Assembly: GCA_963920765.1 (NCBI GenBank)
Contig: OY987249.1
Location: forward strand, 64,501 to 128,500
Direction of reading: 5' to 3'
From: Ulota crispa
Taxonomy: Eukaryota; Streptophyta; Bryopsida; Orthotrichales; Orthotrichaceae
DNA: 64,000 nucleotides
This document shows, one piece after another, positions 1 to 12,380 of the stretch. Below the pieces are notes generated by a model. The model was given only the letters and a program-made list of their open reading frames with translations, searched no databases and was not told the origin of the DNA. A program made the translations under genes and the position numbers. The number at the start of each line of letters is the position of its first letter. Position 1 is the stretch's first letter.

Positions 1-3000
1 ATTTGCCTCGAAAGGCATCAGTATTCAACAACAGTGAGGTGGTATTTTGAAAAGGAATTTTTAGTTATTAAGATGTAGAGAAGCAACACCAACCAACTAT
101 GTTTTTAAACTTACAGTAGATATATGAAAACACGGTTTCTGGGCGCGTGAAAAAACATGTGTCATTTTGCGATGAAATATTGCAAAACTCATTGAAAAAG
201 TTGTACAAAAATCAGAGTGAGGTAGAGTTTTTGGTTCACATTACCTGACATTTCCAGAAGCTGCTATAAAAGTGACCGAATTGGCGTCATTGCATACGTC
301 TTGGAGAACTCCCTCCGGTAATCTTTATGAACAAAGATATAATGCATGCGTCACGGTATATTCACTCTGCAATTATCGAGCGAAAGTGCTAGAACCTGGA
401 AAAAGTGCACAAATGAAACGGATGATTTGTCCCTTAGTGTATAGAATTCGAGGCCAAATGTTTGAACCTATAAAAAGAACATGACTGGCATTACAACCAG
501 CGAAGCTTTAATGGGCACCTGCCATAAGCCTGAACTACCAGTTACCAGCACTTGTCAGAATAACTCGGGTGTATACTTAAAACACATCATTCCAAAAATT
601 CTTGCTGCATTAAATGTGGAGAGAAAATGAGTACTTAGACGAAAATAGAACATGAATTACATGGGCGGTTTTTTTTTACCTTAAAATCTACCTTGTAGTG
701 ACTGACATGTATTACTCTTGTTTTGCTATGTCTTTACGTGTACAATATCCTACTACATACATTCAAGCATTACATACTTCCTCTGCAAATTTGAAATTAT
801 TTGTTCTATAAGAAGCAAACTATGAGTATGTGACATAGGACAATGAATATGTCATCGTGAATTACGACACATTCAAATATCAGCCTGCACATATGTTGCA
901 CATTCTCTATCTGACTTTGTCTTATAATATCAGTAAGGGAAGCTTCAGAGATGGTTGAAAAAACAAGTAATTCACTAGTTCAAAATGAAGAGTTCATATA
1001 CAGTTGAAACGGCTTTGAGTAAAATACACTATATCTGTGAAGGCTGAACTTCAATTTCACAGGAAGGCGGGAAGAGGATTGCTTTTTCACTCTAGTAATA
1101 GGCCATTTGTTTTGCGAAAGTGGAAATCACATGGATTTTCGAGCAGTATACTGTTATACATAAGAGTTTTTCTTGGGCTGTGGCACGGTGCACTAGGTGG
1201 CGCACCAATAGGCGGTAGCAACATGAACGACTTAAATATTATACGTCAATAATTCACACGCAATACAAAGCAGTAATTCATGGTGGTCAAAAATCAGCAT
1301 TACCTATGGTGAAATGTTCATCGACCTTAACGATACATTGCAACTTACAGCTGTCGACTTAATTAATTTCTGATTTCAATATATTGTTCTCCAGACTTCA
1401 GTAAGATTTTGTACAATCCTAATGTGAGGGTGAATTTATTTTGAAATAAATTGCAAAAGTGGTTTCCAATTCGTACGCCAAAAATTAGAAGACTTACTAG
1501 AAAATCAATAATCTTGAAATTCAACATACAGCGTTGCGAAATTCTGCGTACCGTCCAGATTACGCATTTCTGAGGTGCAAGCAGCGCAAGGGGTTTTAAC
1601 CTATTCGAAATTGGTGGAACCAGAATTGGAGTTTCAATCGTCCTCAGAATATCTCTGCAAGACACACAAAATCTGTTAGTGTTATTGAACGATCACTGCA
1701 CGACATCGATTTTGAGACATTACGAAATATGTAATTACGTGAAAGGTAACACTGTCGACATGCCCACATATTTCTCACCTGTTTATCTATGGAAGAAAAT
1801 CTCTACTCGCGTTGAAGTACAACCTAGGTTACAACATGTTTGCGGAGCTGCGAAATCTTTGAAAAGCCCGACGTCGTTCAAATGTAAAGAGACAACATTG
1901 CTGTTATGTGAATGTGGTGCAAACCCTAAACCGCTCCCTTTCTTTTCCGAGAATTGCGACAACGCAGAGAATGAACCCTAACATTTACCTCAAAGCGTTT
2001 CCCACAATGAAAATGAGACAAGCAGTCCCCACTCAGAAAGCCGGAAATCTCTGTATTCTATGTTTTGGGGACGCGTGCCTTATCGTTAATCTAAATTTGA
2101 ACATAGATGAAATTCATCCTTTTACAGAGTTCCAGTGAACGGCAAGTCTTCATGCCGTCTCCCATGCCTCACTTTTAGGGCGTTTCCCTCTATCGGCTAC
2201 TACGTGGTCCCAAGGAAGTGTATGATCGGTGTCTCTCACCTTCTCTGTCTCACTTTCAACTATGGTGTTGAACTCTTTCGATCATGCCGGTTTGCTTCAG
2301 AACAGGATGCAGCTTTTAGAAGAAAACAGAGTTTCACAGAGTTTTGACGTGGGGTTTCAAAAAGTGCAACTCAGAAGTGGTCAGTAGTCGGATGAGCTCT
2401 TGCGAGTTCAGGGGAAATTTTCTATGAAGACAGTGATAGACTTCTGTAAACATACAACTCAGAAAGGGTACTGCATGAGTTTCTAATGATTTCAAGTTCC
2501 ATGAGTAGTGTATAGAGCAACTCCTTGCTTGATTCTTATTTCAAAATATTTTGAGGAAGCACGGCAATTGTCAACCACGGAAGGACCACAAAGAGGTCCC
2601 TGTTACTCATCCCAGAAAAAAAGGGCATCCGCTTGACGTCATCTGATTGTCCACCTTAAGCAAGGCTGAAGAAAATCCATACAAACGCCATCAGATTCTA
2701 CTGCCGGTGGACAGTGAAGTCGAAGACCCAAGTAACTTTCACCTATCTGGGGAGAGAGTAGTACGCCAGAGAAGCGTCACTGTGTACAGGTACGATTTTT
2801 GTAGGGAGCACTTCTTTTTGTGTTGGCCTAATGAATATGACCGCAGAATTTTGCTGTAATGAAAGTCCCAGACGTTCCCCCCTTTGCTTTGTCGTACGAC
2901 TGTAAACACTGACAGTATTATTCAGATGTGGTCCTTCGTCTGTCCTTTACATTCTCGAACACAGTCTCCTTTCCTGTCATTGTTCATAGTAAAACATTAG

Positions 3001-4133
3001 TAAAATTCGTAGTACCCGTTAGGATGTGAATTAGCACCTGCAATACATAAAGTTCCATGACACCCTAAAATCATATGCACCACGGACATGGCGCTGCTAA
3101 TCATCCCCAAATATTTTTAAAGCGATGCTGAGGACCGTTTGGAGTACATGACTATGTGACCATATCTCACATGTGTATGTGAAAGACAGGAGCCAGTTAT
3201 GTGAAATAGGAGTTTCAGAGTATAAGAAACACCCACTACAAAAGGGATGACTTTGAAGCTGTTGTTCTGGACAGAAAGTCGCATGAGTATTAGAGAAGGC
3301 CCACTTAAAATTTATGCAATGTGACAATTTCATGTCGTCGTTGTAACACAAAAACTGGAATCCCCTTGTGATTAGTGAAGGTATATCTCACATCTAGTGC
3401 ATGGTTGTAGACTGTGAGTTTTAGTTTCCTTGCATGCACCTTTACAGGGCCGGTTTGCTTGCATACTGTTCTTGAATGTAACTCGTAATGAACTGCAGGA
3501 GTCGGTTTTTGTAACGATAGAAGTACAAAAATTTAGCAATCATAGTTGATAAATACAAACCTTCATTTAGAAGTGAGCTGTTAGATTAGATTATGGTGAC
3601 GATGCCTTCATGTAAAGACGATAAAGACCTACATGTACGACAGAAGTATCGCAGGATCTAGGCCGCTCAATATTGTAATCCTTAATTTGGAAAAAACAAA
3701 GTCCGCCAGTTTGTTCTGCACATATTGAATTTGTTATGTATAAAACTATTCTGATCTTTAAAAGTAAGTTTTTTGAAGAATCTTTGAGTACAATTTCATG
3801 TAGATGTACATGCTTGAATAAATCATAAGAAAATACACTTTGAATCAACTGAAAACATTTAAGCAATCATGTTATACTCAGAAGTACCGAAATTGTGGTT
3901 TTCTCCCAAATACGTGAATATATTGTAATACTGTTGAGTAATACTGGATTGTACTTAGTGGTATGAAGCGCATGATATTACTACCTTTGAAGAAGAGATG
4001 TTTTTCTGACATTCATGTGCAATGATCACGCAATAGTCTACTGTGTCGCTGATGCAAAAGCTATTTTTGTAGTCAGGCATTCGGTATTAGAGCTAATGCA
4101 GCCTCATGACAGACATCACTTGACTTTTGCCAG
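1..4133. other. Region without recognised gene
   Basis: No open frame on either strand longer than about 100 codons, and none of the short ones resembles a protein family I know. Base composition is somewhat less AT-rich than the repeat-filled middle of the window. It could hold 5' untranslated exons or the promoter of the decayed gene that starts near 4.1 kb, but I see no firm signal. Confidence 0.5.
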
Positions 4134-7100
4134 GAATTGAAGGAGAAAATGGCCTCTCAAATTAAAGTTAGAGAGCAACCGGAGCCGTGGATTGCGAAGA
4201 AAAAGTCCACAGCAGTGACCAAAGGATTGGAAGCAGCCTCCGGGGAAGCGGCTGCCGGAGTTCATTCCCCTTCAAAGATTGTCCCGGAAACACCGCAGAA
4301 GAGGAGTAGAGGGCGACCCAAATCCCAGCCGAATGCAACACCATCCTCCGGAAAGACGTCCAAATCTAAGACCGTGATAGCATCTAATGCAGATGCTGTA
4401 CTATGTCGTATGAAGTTGTCAGTACCTGATGGTGACGAACTTGGAAAAAAACGAGAAGAAGATGCTATTGCCTGTGGGCGGCAGGTACGATCGCTGGATC
4501 CAGCGAACCCAAGGAGGATGCAAATCACTTCGGCAAACGCTATACCTGAAGGCATGTGGAAGACATATGCTGAAGCAGTAATATCATGTGCCGGACCTTC
4601 TTGTCCGCCACAGTCCTCAACAACTCAAGCAAGGACAGGTACATACGTATGGCTACAAAGTCTCATATATTGCAGACATTGTTTGTTATATGGCCCGATG
4701 TCTACGGGAAGTTGTAAGTGTTCGTCTATGTAATTTGAAGAGGAAAATAATATATTCTGTAGTAGGAAGCTTCTGTCAATGCTGTAATGGCTTTAGCCTC
4801 TCCCCAAATGATCAGTTTTCCAGAGTAGGAACGATAATGAGCAGCAGATGAAGAGGTGAAAATTGATGTTATGAAAACAATCAAGAGAAGATTTTGTGAT
4901 TGAGGCAGAAGTTGTCGTTCTTGTGATTTCTCTATAGAAATTCTATTTTACCAAGGGCTCGGTCATATCAGGTACCTTGAAAACCAGCTTTGACTAATTT
5001 CTTGTGCAACGGCTCATAACGAAGTCAACGATATGAAATTTGAATTATGTTATAAACGGAATGCTGAAGTACTAACTTTATGCAAACACTACAGATAAAG
5101 GAGAAGTGGACAAACCTGAATGCGAAGAGTTGACAACGACAGAACTTTTGGCGGTTAATGTCCGTCTTAAGGGTAAAGAAACTGCACACGCCAGTATCAA
5201 TGACTCAGCGGACGTAGCAGAGAATGTGACACAGAAGGTTCCATCCAAAGGACACGTGGTTGGATTCAAGAGTGACGTGCAGGTTCAGGGTGAAGGTGGA
5301 AGAGTATCTACTGACAGACATGGACCGGCTCCACGATCGAGACGTAAAGAATCTCGTTTTGTGAGCATTCACACTAATATAAAGTACAAGCCATGTCTGT
5401 ATGCATAAAGTTGTTCGACTGATATTCAATTCTCAAAGAGTGTAGTTAACGTACTATTGCACGCACGAGCGAAGGGCATATGTGATTAATGATTTGGAAT
5501 ATGGTCAATTGCAGCCATGTTTTTCTTTAATGAAACAGCTTACTCCAGTCATTTTTTCAAATTGAAGCACTGTACTGATAAGTACTGCACTTTTATGTAA
5601 ATACGCTTACTACCAATGAATTTCATTGTAGGAAAATGAAGGGCGACAGCGTCACCGAAGGCAATTCTCTCCAATTGGATTGATGTTTCATGGGTCAGAG
5701 TACTATGACTCTAGTTCGAAGAGTCCTCAGAGGAATAGGAGGGTGACAGAAGATTTCGGAAAAAATCTTAGCAAAAACCGTAAGCACTCTCTGAAGGACA
5801 GGGAAGCCGTCGTCCCGAGTCCAGTCACAGAAAGCGAAATAAACTTACCGCGGTTTACAGAGGGGACGACTGAGATGACGACGGTAAGCTTTCTTATTAA
5901 GGATGTCTGCTGGCTGCTTATATGGGATTAACCTTTGTATGCAGCAATGATATATTGGAGTGTTTGATGTAAGCAATGGCAGTTGGAGAAAGTTTCATGT
6001 CAACATCCATTCACGAACTTCACGTACATGCTATTTTAAAGTGTAAGTGAATGTGAATGTTAGAAGAAATTAATAAGAAATATCGCACAGCACATTGGTT
6101 TAGAGAATTTGAAATGTAAGTGCTTAAATAATTAGGTTCTCCTCATTGCAGGATATTGGGTTACGGAACCGCGTCCAGAAAGGATGCAGGAAGGCGTCGA
6201 CGTTATGACTCGGCATCTCCCGACAGTTCACCAGTGCACAGGACTGGGTCATCATCAAGACGTGGCAGATCTCCTTCACTGCGATACAGAAGATCTCTGT
6301 CACCACGTAGTACAAGACCTTCTTTACCGCATGCTTCCAGACAGCAGAGGAGCAGTTCTGACACTTCGTCGAAGTCACCACCACACACTTCGGCTACCGT
6401 ATACCTTGCCAGCAAGCTGGAGAAACGAGGAAAAAGATATGGAAAGGAAGAGGAAAGTGCACCGATTTCCCCAGCACGTGGAAGGAGAGAACGCCGACTA
6501 CATCAAGCACGTCGTGAAGAGGAGATAGCGAAGCGAGAGAGGAATGGAAAGAAGCCATTCACATTGACCGTGGACAGGAATGGAATACCATATGGTCGAG
6601 TACAAAAAGCATGGATTTCTGAAGTTAACAAGCTAGCAGTTGGGCTGGACCCGTCATGCACACATATTGGAAAACAGACTTATGAGGATGTACAAACATT
6701 CAAGAAATGGCTGAGTGATACGTTTGAGTATGTTGGAACATGGAATGAAGATCATCTGAGAGGCTTAATGGGCAGGGCAGTAACTAAAAAAAGGGGTGAA
6801 CTCATAGACCTCAACAATAACAGAGGAGAATAACCCCTTCACATTGATAAAGATGTATGGGATCGTCTAGTGCAATTAGCTCACAGTGAAGGGACAAAAC
6901 AGAAGTTGGTGCACAGGCAATACGCCAATTCTTGCAAGAAGACGTTACGCAGAACAAGCGCCAGCGGAGTTCACGGGATCACAAAGAAACTTTGCATGAT
7001 ACACGGCAGGTCCCTGGATCTTGACGACATTGAGGAAGAAATGCAAAGGGACAGAGGCTTTGGAAAACAAAAAAAAAGGAAAAATCCTTTAAGCTTAATG

Positions 7101-7253
7101 GAGAATTAGAGAAAGGAAGACGTCTACTCTGAGGACAACAGTAACTCGCAGTCAAGCGGGAGAAAATCATTTGGGGAGTATCACGATTTTGCTTACAATG
7201 ATGAGTTTAACCGTTCAAATACTGGTCGTGATGATAGCCCCAGCCCCCGTCAT
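4134..7253 (+). pseudogene. Decayed AT-hook/RS-rich gene with plant transposase (Ptta/En-Spm)-like C-terminus
   Basis: Coding stretches with good splice signals: 4134-4638 (first in-frame ATG at 4149), 5095-5360, 5632-5883 and about 6183-7253. The first three join in phase. The acceptor at 6151 does not fit the last frame, but one at 6182 does. The N-terminal part is basic with an AT-hook-like RGRPK. The last part starts with an Arg/Ser-rich stretch (6183-6420), followed by a conserved-looking block around W, DPSCTHIGKQ and FKKWL, then a block with KDVWDRLVQLA, RYAN-like and HGRSLDLDDIEEEM. The second block recalls the Transposase_24 (Ptta/En-Spm) domain of plants. Stops TAA at 6831 and TAG at 7107 break one continuous frame; the sequence after each stop still reads as the same protein, up to a donor at 7253. 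The TAA sits where a Gln codon would fit. I infer a transposon-derived family member that has lost coding capacity. Upstream and downstream exons are not identified. Confidence 0.55.
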
Positions 7254-10200
7254 GTGAGTTTATACGTGATGCACTTTTGGTTTACCGAATGCAAAGGGAT
7301 TTTTGATGCAATTATGGGCAACTTGTGCGGACCACTGCAGTGGTCATCATTGTGAAATTTGTTTATAGCTTCATGTAGAATACCATTGAAACGCTCAGAT
7401 GTCAAATTATGTAAAGTTTGAATTTCTGAGTGTAAGACTATACAGTGTGCCAATGATTATCATGAAAATAGTTTTCTATTGAATGCTCTAATAGTTTTGA
7501 AGATGTCAGTGAACGGGTAAAGAACTGTTCATGACCATGAAACTTAAGGCGACATGAAAAGTTATTTTTCATCTCAGTTAGTATCATGAACAAATAGTGC
7601 TATACTGAATACTAATAGTGTTCCATTCTGTATTTGAAAATCATTACAGATTCTTAGTAGTTACACCTTTATGGTTCTCAATATTAAAAAAATTTCTAGG
7701 AAGTGATAAGAATTTTTAGATTTCACTAATCAAAAATTCAGATGGAAAACTTGCACTGCAAGTTTGTGTTCAACCAAAATTTGCTCAATTTATAAGCTGA
7801 GTAGATGGGGGTTAGCACTAAAGTATAAAGAGATATGGTGTATTTGAAATTGCCACATTGACTGATGCGTACTTTGAAGGTTTGTGGAGTACACAGAGGA
7901 GTGCAATGGCAAGATAGTACGAGGAGAAGAGGCTTTTGGTACCAATACAAGTGATGGGATGAAAACAGCTAGTACGGCAACTGGGTCAATGAGCATGTCA
8001 AAGGAGGCATACATTTTGTCTTTAGAAGAACTCTAGCATTTGAAGTCAAGTACTTCAAAGGGATCTACATCCAACTCAGACATGCCGTCGTAGTCAACCA
8101 TTTCTACTCCGGACACTGCCAAACGAAAAGAGAAGGTTCACAATGAATTGACCATATGCCTGCTTGCAATTTCTTTTACCACTGTCTGTGAATTAATGTG
8201 TTGTGGTTTTCTTATAAATATGTACAAGCACTGAACTATGTAGGTCCTTTGAAGTCTGTCATCTTGGAACATGATTGTTTATGCATGACATGTAGAAGAG
8301 ATGTGCCCATCGACTGATGATCTCATGCATCTGAGGAGATGTGGAGAATAGTCTGATGACCACTTACTTAAAGAGTGGAGTACCGTGTTAAGTTAATCCC
8401 TTTAATGCAAGGGAAAATAATCAATTGAAGTGCAAGAGTAATACGTGGATGTTGTTTTGTTGTGTTCCTAATGTTCTTGTTTATGGCAGGTTGTGATGTA
8501 ATTAACATTGTAACGTAAGTTGTTAATGTAGTTCATGAGTGAAGTAGAACCTACATCTTCTGATGTGACCATATAAGTTTTAAACTTGTAGCTTGTTGTA
8601 GGTATTATATGTATTGGCATTTCAGAGAGCATACTCTCATGTGTGTGACTTAAAGTTATACTGTAACTGTGGTTTTTTTGATAATTTATGTGTACTAGGT
8701 GAACTTCAGGTACAAGCTGTTGGTGAAGTTGATTGTCACTGTATGTGTGATATGCCGAATCTGTATCCACTCAATGGCTGACATAGTGGTTGCAGATGAA
8801 AGGGAAGGTAGTCTCCAGGGCCAATGTGGAAATTTTTATGACAGCGAGATATAATAGAGCAGGAGTGTGTCATTAATCCATGGTGATTTGTAAGTCTGAA
8901 TACGTACTATGTACAAGAATTGGAAGAGAATATTATGTGTAGGAAGTAGAAGTGGAAAAGGCAGAACATGCATTTGCACAGATTTTCCGAGTGGAAGAAC
9001 ACGGCATCGTCATCGCTTGAGGGCGTTAGAACAAGGTGAATGTCATGAACAATTATGGTGTATCCTTTGTCCATTGACTTGTGAAACCCAAGTGTTGGCT
9101 TATGTTGGAGAAAGTTTGATTTTCTGATAGTTGCTTTTATGGTCAGCATAGTTTGGGAAGGGAGAACATGATATGACAAGGTCACTATTACAATTAGTGA
9201 ACATGGAAGTAATAGTTGAGGTAGTCCCAATGGGATAGCAGAAGTAGATATTCACCCAAGATGTAGCACTTAATGTGATTGGGGGGTTTCCAAAGGGTAG
9301 GAGGGGGTTGATTGTCACAATGTGTATGTAATATTGTATGATGTCTTGACTAGCAGAAGTGGAGGTTGTCAATGACGTAGTACAAGTTGGAAAGTGGAGT
9401 GGCGCTTGTAAGAGTAGAAGTCAATTGAATTTGTTTGTGAATCTTTAATTAATTTTGGATTTATTGTCTTCACTACAACTGTGTAGAGTAGTTGCTATTA
9501 CTCTGTGTATTTTGAAAAGTAGCAATCTTATATGCAATTTTATGTCGGAGGCATTTCAAGAACAATTTGAAGTACATTGAGTCAAAGATGGAGCGGGTTG
9601 TTATGGTCAGCACTTGTACATTTCCAACCTTGATGAAGTCATTGTAGTAGGGAATCTTACTGTCTGAAGAGAATGAGGAATCGAGTGAATGACTTTCTAG
9701 TAGGTTGTTGTCATAGGAGATTGGAGAATGCAATTAGTGTGGCCCTATTTTGCTGTTTGCTAGGTGAGGAATCTTGGTATGTAGTCCATGATATATTCTT
9801 GTATCTTTAGACCCAAATGAAACAAGCATATGGTTGTTGCAACCTTGTAGTAGAAAATTAAGAAAATGACGTGGTGTTCCAAGGAAATGCGTGGAAGGGT
9901 GTAGGTTTTACTAGCTGAAGGAGTCGATGCAAAAGTGCATCCTATGATTTCTAGTCTGAATGTACAAATTTCTTTGTTTTATTGACATTGTTGTGCTTGT
10001 GAATATTGTCATCCGTGAAGCACATATGGTTACGTTTTGATTGTGGCATGTGTATTTGGGTGTCATTGCAAAGTCTTACAACAAAGGTATCTTGAAGAAA
10101 TGAGGCAGTTGACGTCGACATTCTTAAGCCAGAAAGGCATGCACAACACGGTATGTTGTTGGTGGCTTATGAAGTTCTGGAAAGATTGTTTTTTCACCGC

Positions 10201-12240
10201 AAAGTCCATGTTGCACAGGTGGAGTAGTTTTTTCTAAGTAATGTACAATGGTAATTGTTAATTTAGGAGAAACATGTTTCAAAAGTGGATTTTACCTTTA
10301 CAAAGTCTTGATTGCTTTAGTGTTTTGGTCATGTGAGATGGTTTATGTCGTAGTTCCAACAGAATATTTTATTGTTGGTGTAGGTTATCAAATGAACTTT
10401 CTTAACTTGTGGTTGAAGGGAATAATAAGTAGTGAGAAAGAGAGGTTGGTCAGTCTCGAATTTGAGTTTATTTTTGAAAGTAATGAATGCTGCGCTTAAG
10501 GACGTTTGGTCGTGTATGAAAAAACATTGAACCTGCCTTGGCTGAGCCACTAACGTCTGCAACCAAATTGGTGATTGCAAATTAAATTATTATCCTATCC
10601 TGCACTAGCAGGTGGAAGAGAAAGAGTTTTACGATGTCTGAACTTTCCATTAACCGGTGCAATGATCTTGTGAATGTGTCATTGAAGTTCTCTTATGAAG
10701 TTATGTATATGAAGGTCATGTACAAATGCAATAGAGGAAAAATAGCCACCTTGTGTTGTGGTATTCATTGGTTTTGTATCAGTTTTGCAATGCAAGGATC
10801 GCCATTGTTTGATTCATGTTTGTGTGATGTGCATGACTTCCTGTTCTTAAAAGAGCAAGACATTTAGGTAAGGTGCAGACAACTCACTAGCATAAACGTT
10901 TGAGTGTTTAGGAGTATTTAGTGCTAAAACAATTGTAGATTATGTCAAATGTAGCTAAGGAATTGCTCTACATTGGTTAATCATGCATTGGTGAATTTGA
11001 AGTTGACAAAGAGAGTGAGGCATTGAAGGTGATGAACTAGAGGTTGTGGTAGTTCTTTCACTGTTGTGGCTTGTAGGAATTGCGCTAAGGTGGTGATGTT
11101 AACCTTGCCATGCATCATTTTAGTCAACAGTGTTGATATCTCCTCCCATTTTGCAGGTCGTATTCGTAGGAGGCAGCAGACGCAATCTTTTGCATTGCTA
11201 AACCGCAACTACCTCATCAATTGTGCTTTGTCCAAGCAAAGTACCTTTGATTTAGGAACTGTAGGAGTTGATTTCTTTTTAATCTAATGTTTTGCATATG
11301 TCTGGCAGAGGTGAAGTTTGACACTGTGGATGGTGATGACGGAATGCTGTAGATGGTGGCAACTAGATTCCATCTGACTACCTTTGGGAAGAGCTAGCAA
11401 GTAAATTGAACTTCTTGTATCCCTGGACTGAGAAGGTATTCTTTTCCATTTCTCTTGTGTTGATATCATTTGGATGTTTTGAGAGCTCCTTGACTGTTAG
11501 AGTGGAATGGAATGCTTGAAGTATTGGCGGGATCACAATTTAGTTGGAGGGAGTGCTTCACAATCTTTGGGCACTAGTTGAAGTAGGATTTCAAAGGCAA
11601 ATGTTTGAAGAAGGAGACGTAATAGGTGGTTTTATTGGCTTGTTTGGAAATGTTCTTGTGCTAAGCATAATTGGTGGTCAATTTCATGATTGAAACTTCG
11701 TATGTGTGACTATTGAAGTAGTGAAGGCACTATTCCTATGCTACAATCTTGTTAATACAGTACTTGTGAATGAGGGCCCAAGAGAGTGTGGAACTGGATG
11801 CACATAAATGTGAACATTGCATTGCTTGTAAAAATTTGGTGATAGATATGAAGTTCTAAATTTTGGACCTTATGACATTGTCTCTCGTCTTGTGAGTCTT
11901 GAAGAAATCATTGTAAAATGTAGTTCGTAGTAACCGGAAGTGTGAGGGTTGTGAATGACACGTCTAAGATTGTTCTAGATGCCCTAAATGAAGGATATGT
12001 ACAAAATTTGTGACAAGAAGATCTCTGAGCACAGAGAGATGAGGAAATGCGGTTACCAACTCCATGAATTTTAGTCAATGGATCACTTACAGTGGGTGAA
12101 CATGAATCATATTTTTTTGTGAATTGAAAAACTAAGAAATGGCTACTGTCTGCTCTATTTTGTTGTGGAGGATGTGGTGGCTGAGAGTAGGGAAAGGTAG
12201 GTTATGGTATGTCGTAAGGAATCAAGTATAATGTTGTTTG
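7254..12240. other. Region without firm gene; T+G-rich on the plus strand
   Basis: From about 8.1 kb the plus strand is visibly rich in T and G and its complement in A and C, as in the sense strand of many LTR retroelements. Open frames on the minus strand (8468-8770, 8907-9230, 9473-9733, 10981-11208) are short and rich in Ser/Thr. The 9473-9733 frame faintly recalls the pre-integrase part of copia polyproteins, but this is too weak to name. A short minus-strand exon-like piece lies at 8036-8107, with a pyrimidine tract and CAG before an acidic reading frame ending in TAG. Confidence 0.35.
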
Positions 12241-12270
12241 TCTTCTCTTCTCCAAATTGCCACTGCAGGT

Positions 12271-12379
12271 GATATACGAAGATTCCGGTGTCTTGAAGTT
12301 GGTCTTCATGTATGCATCAAGGAAGCTGTGGCGGCAAGGTCGACACGTTTTGGGATTGATGACGTCTATTACTATTAGA
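12271..12379 (+). other. Possible isolated terminal exon
   Basis: A strong pyrimidine tract followed by TGCAG (about 12240-12269) precedes a stretch of clearly higher GC content. One frame reads CLEVGLHVCIKEAVAARS and ends at a TAG at 12377. I find no partner exon and do not recognise the protein. It could be a remnant of a gene or of a retroelement. Confidence 0.2.
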
Positions 12380-12380
12380 A

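Noticed and set aside
9473..9733. Copia pre-integrase domain on the minus strand
   Set aside because: Only a vague similarity in spacing of hydrophobic residues; no zinc-binding or catalytic motif found nearby to support naming it.
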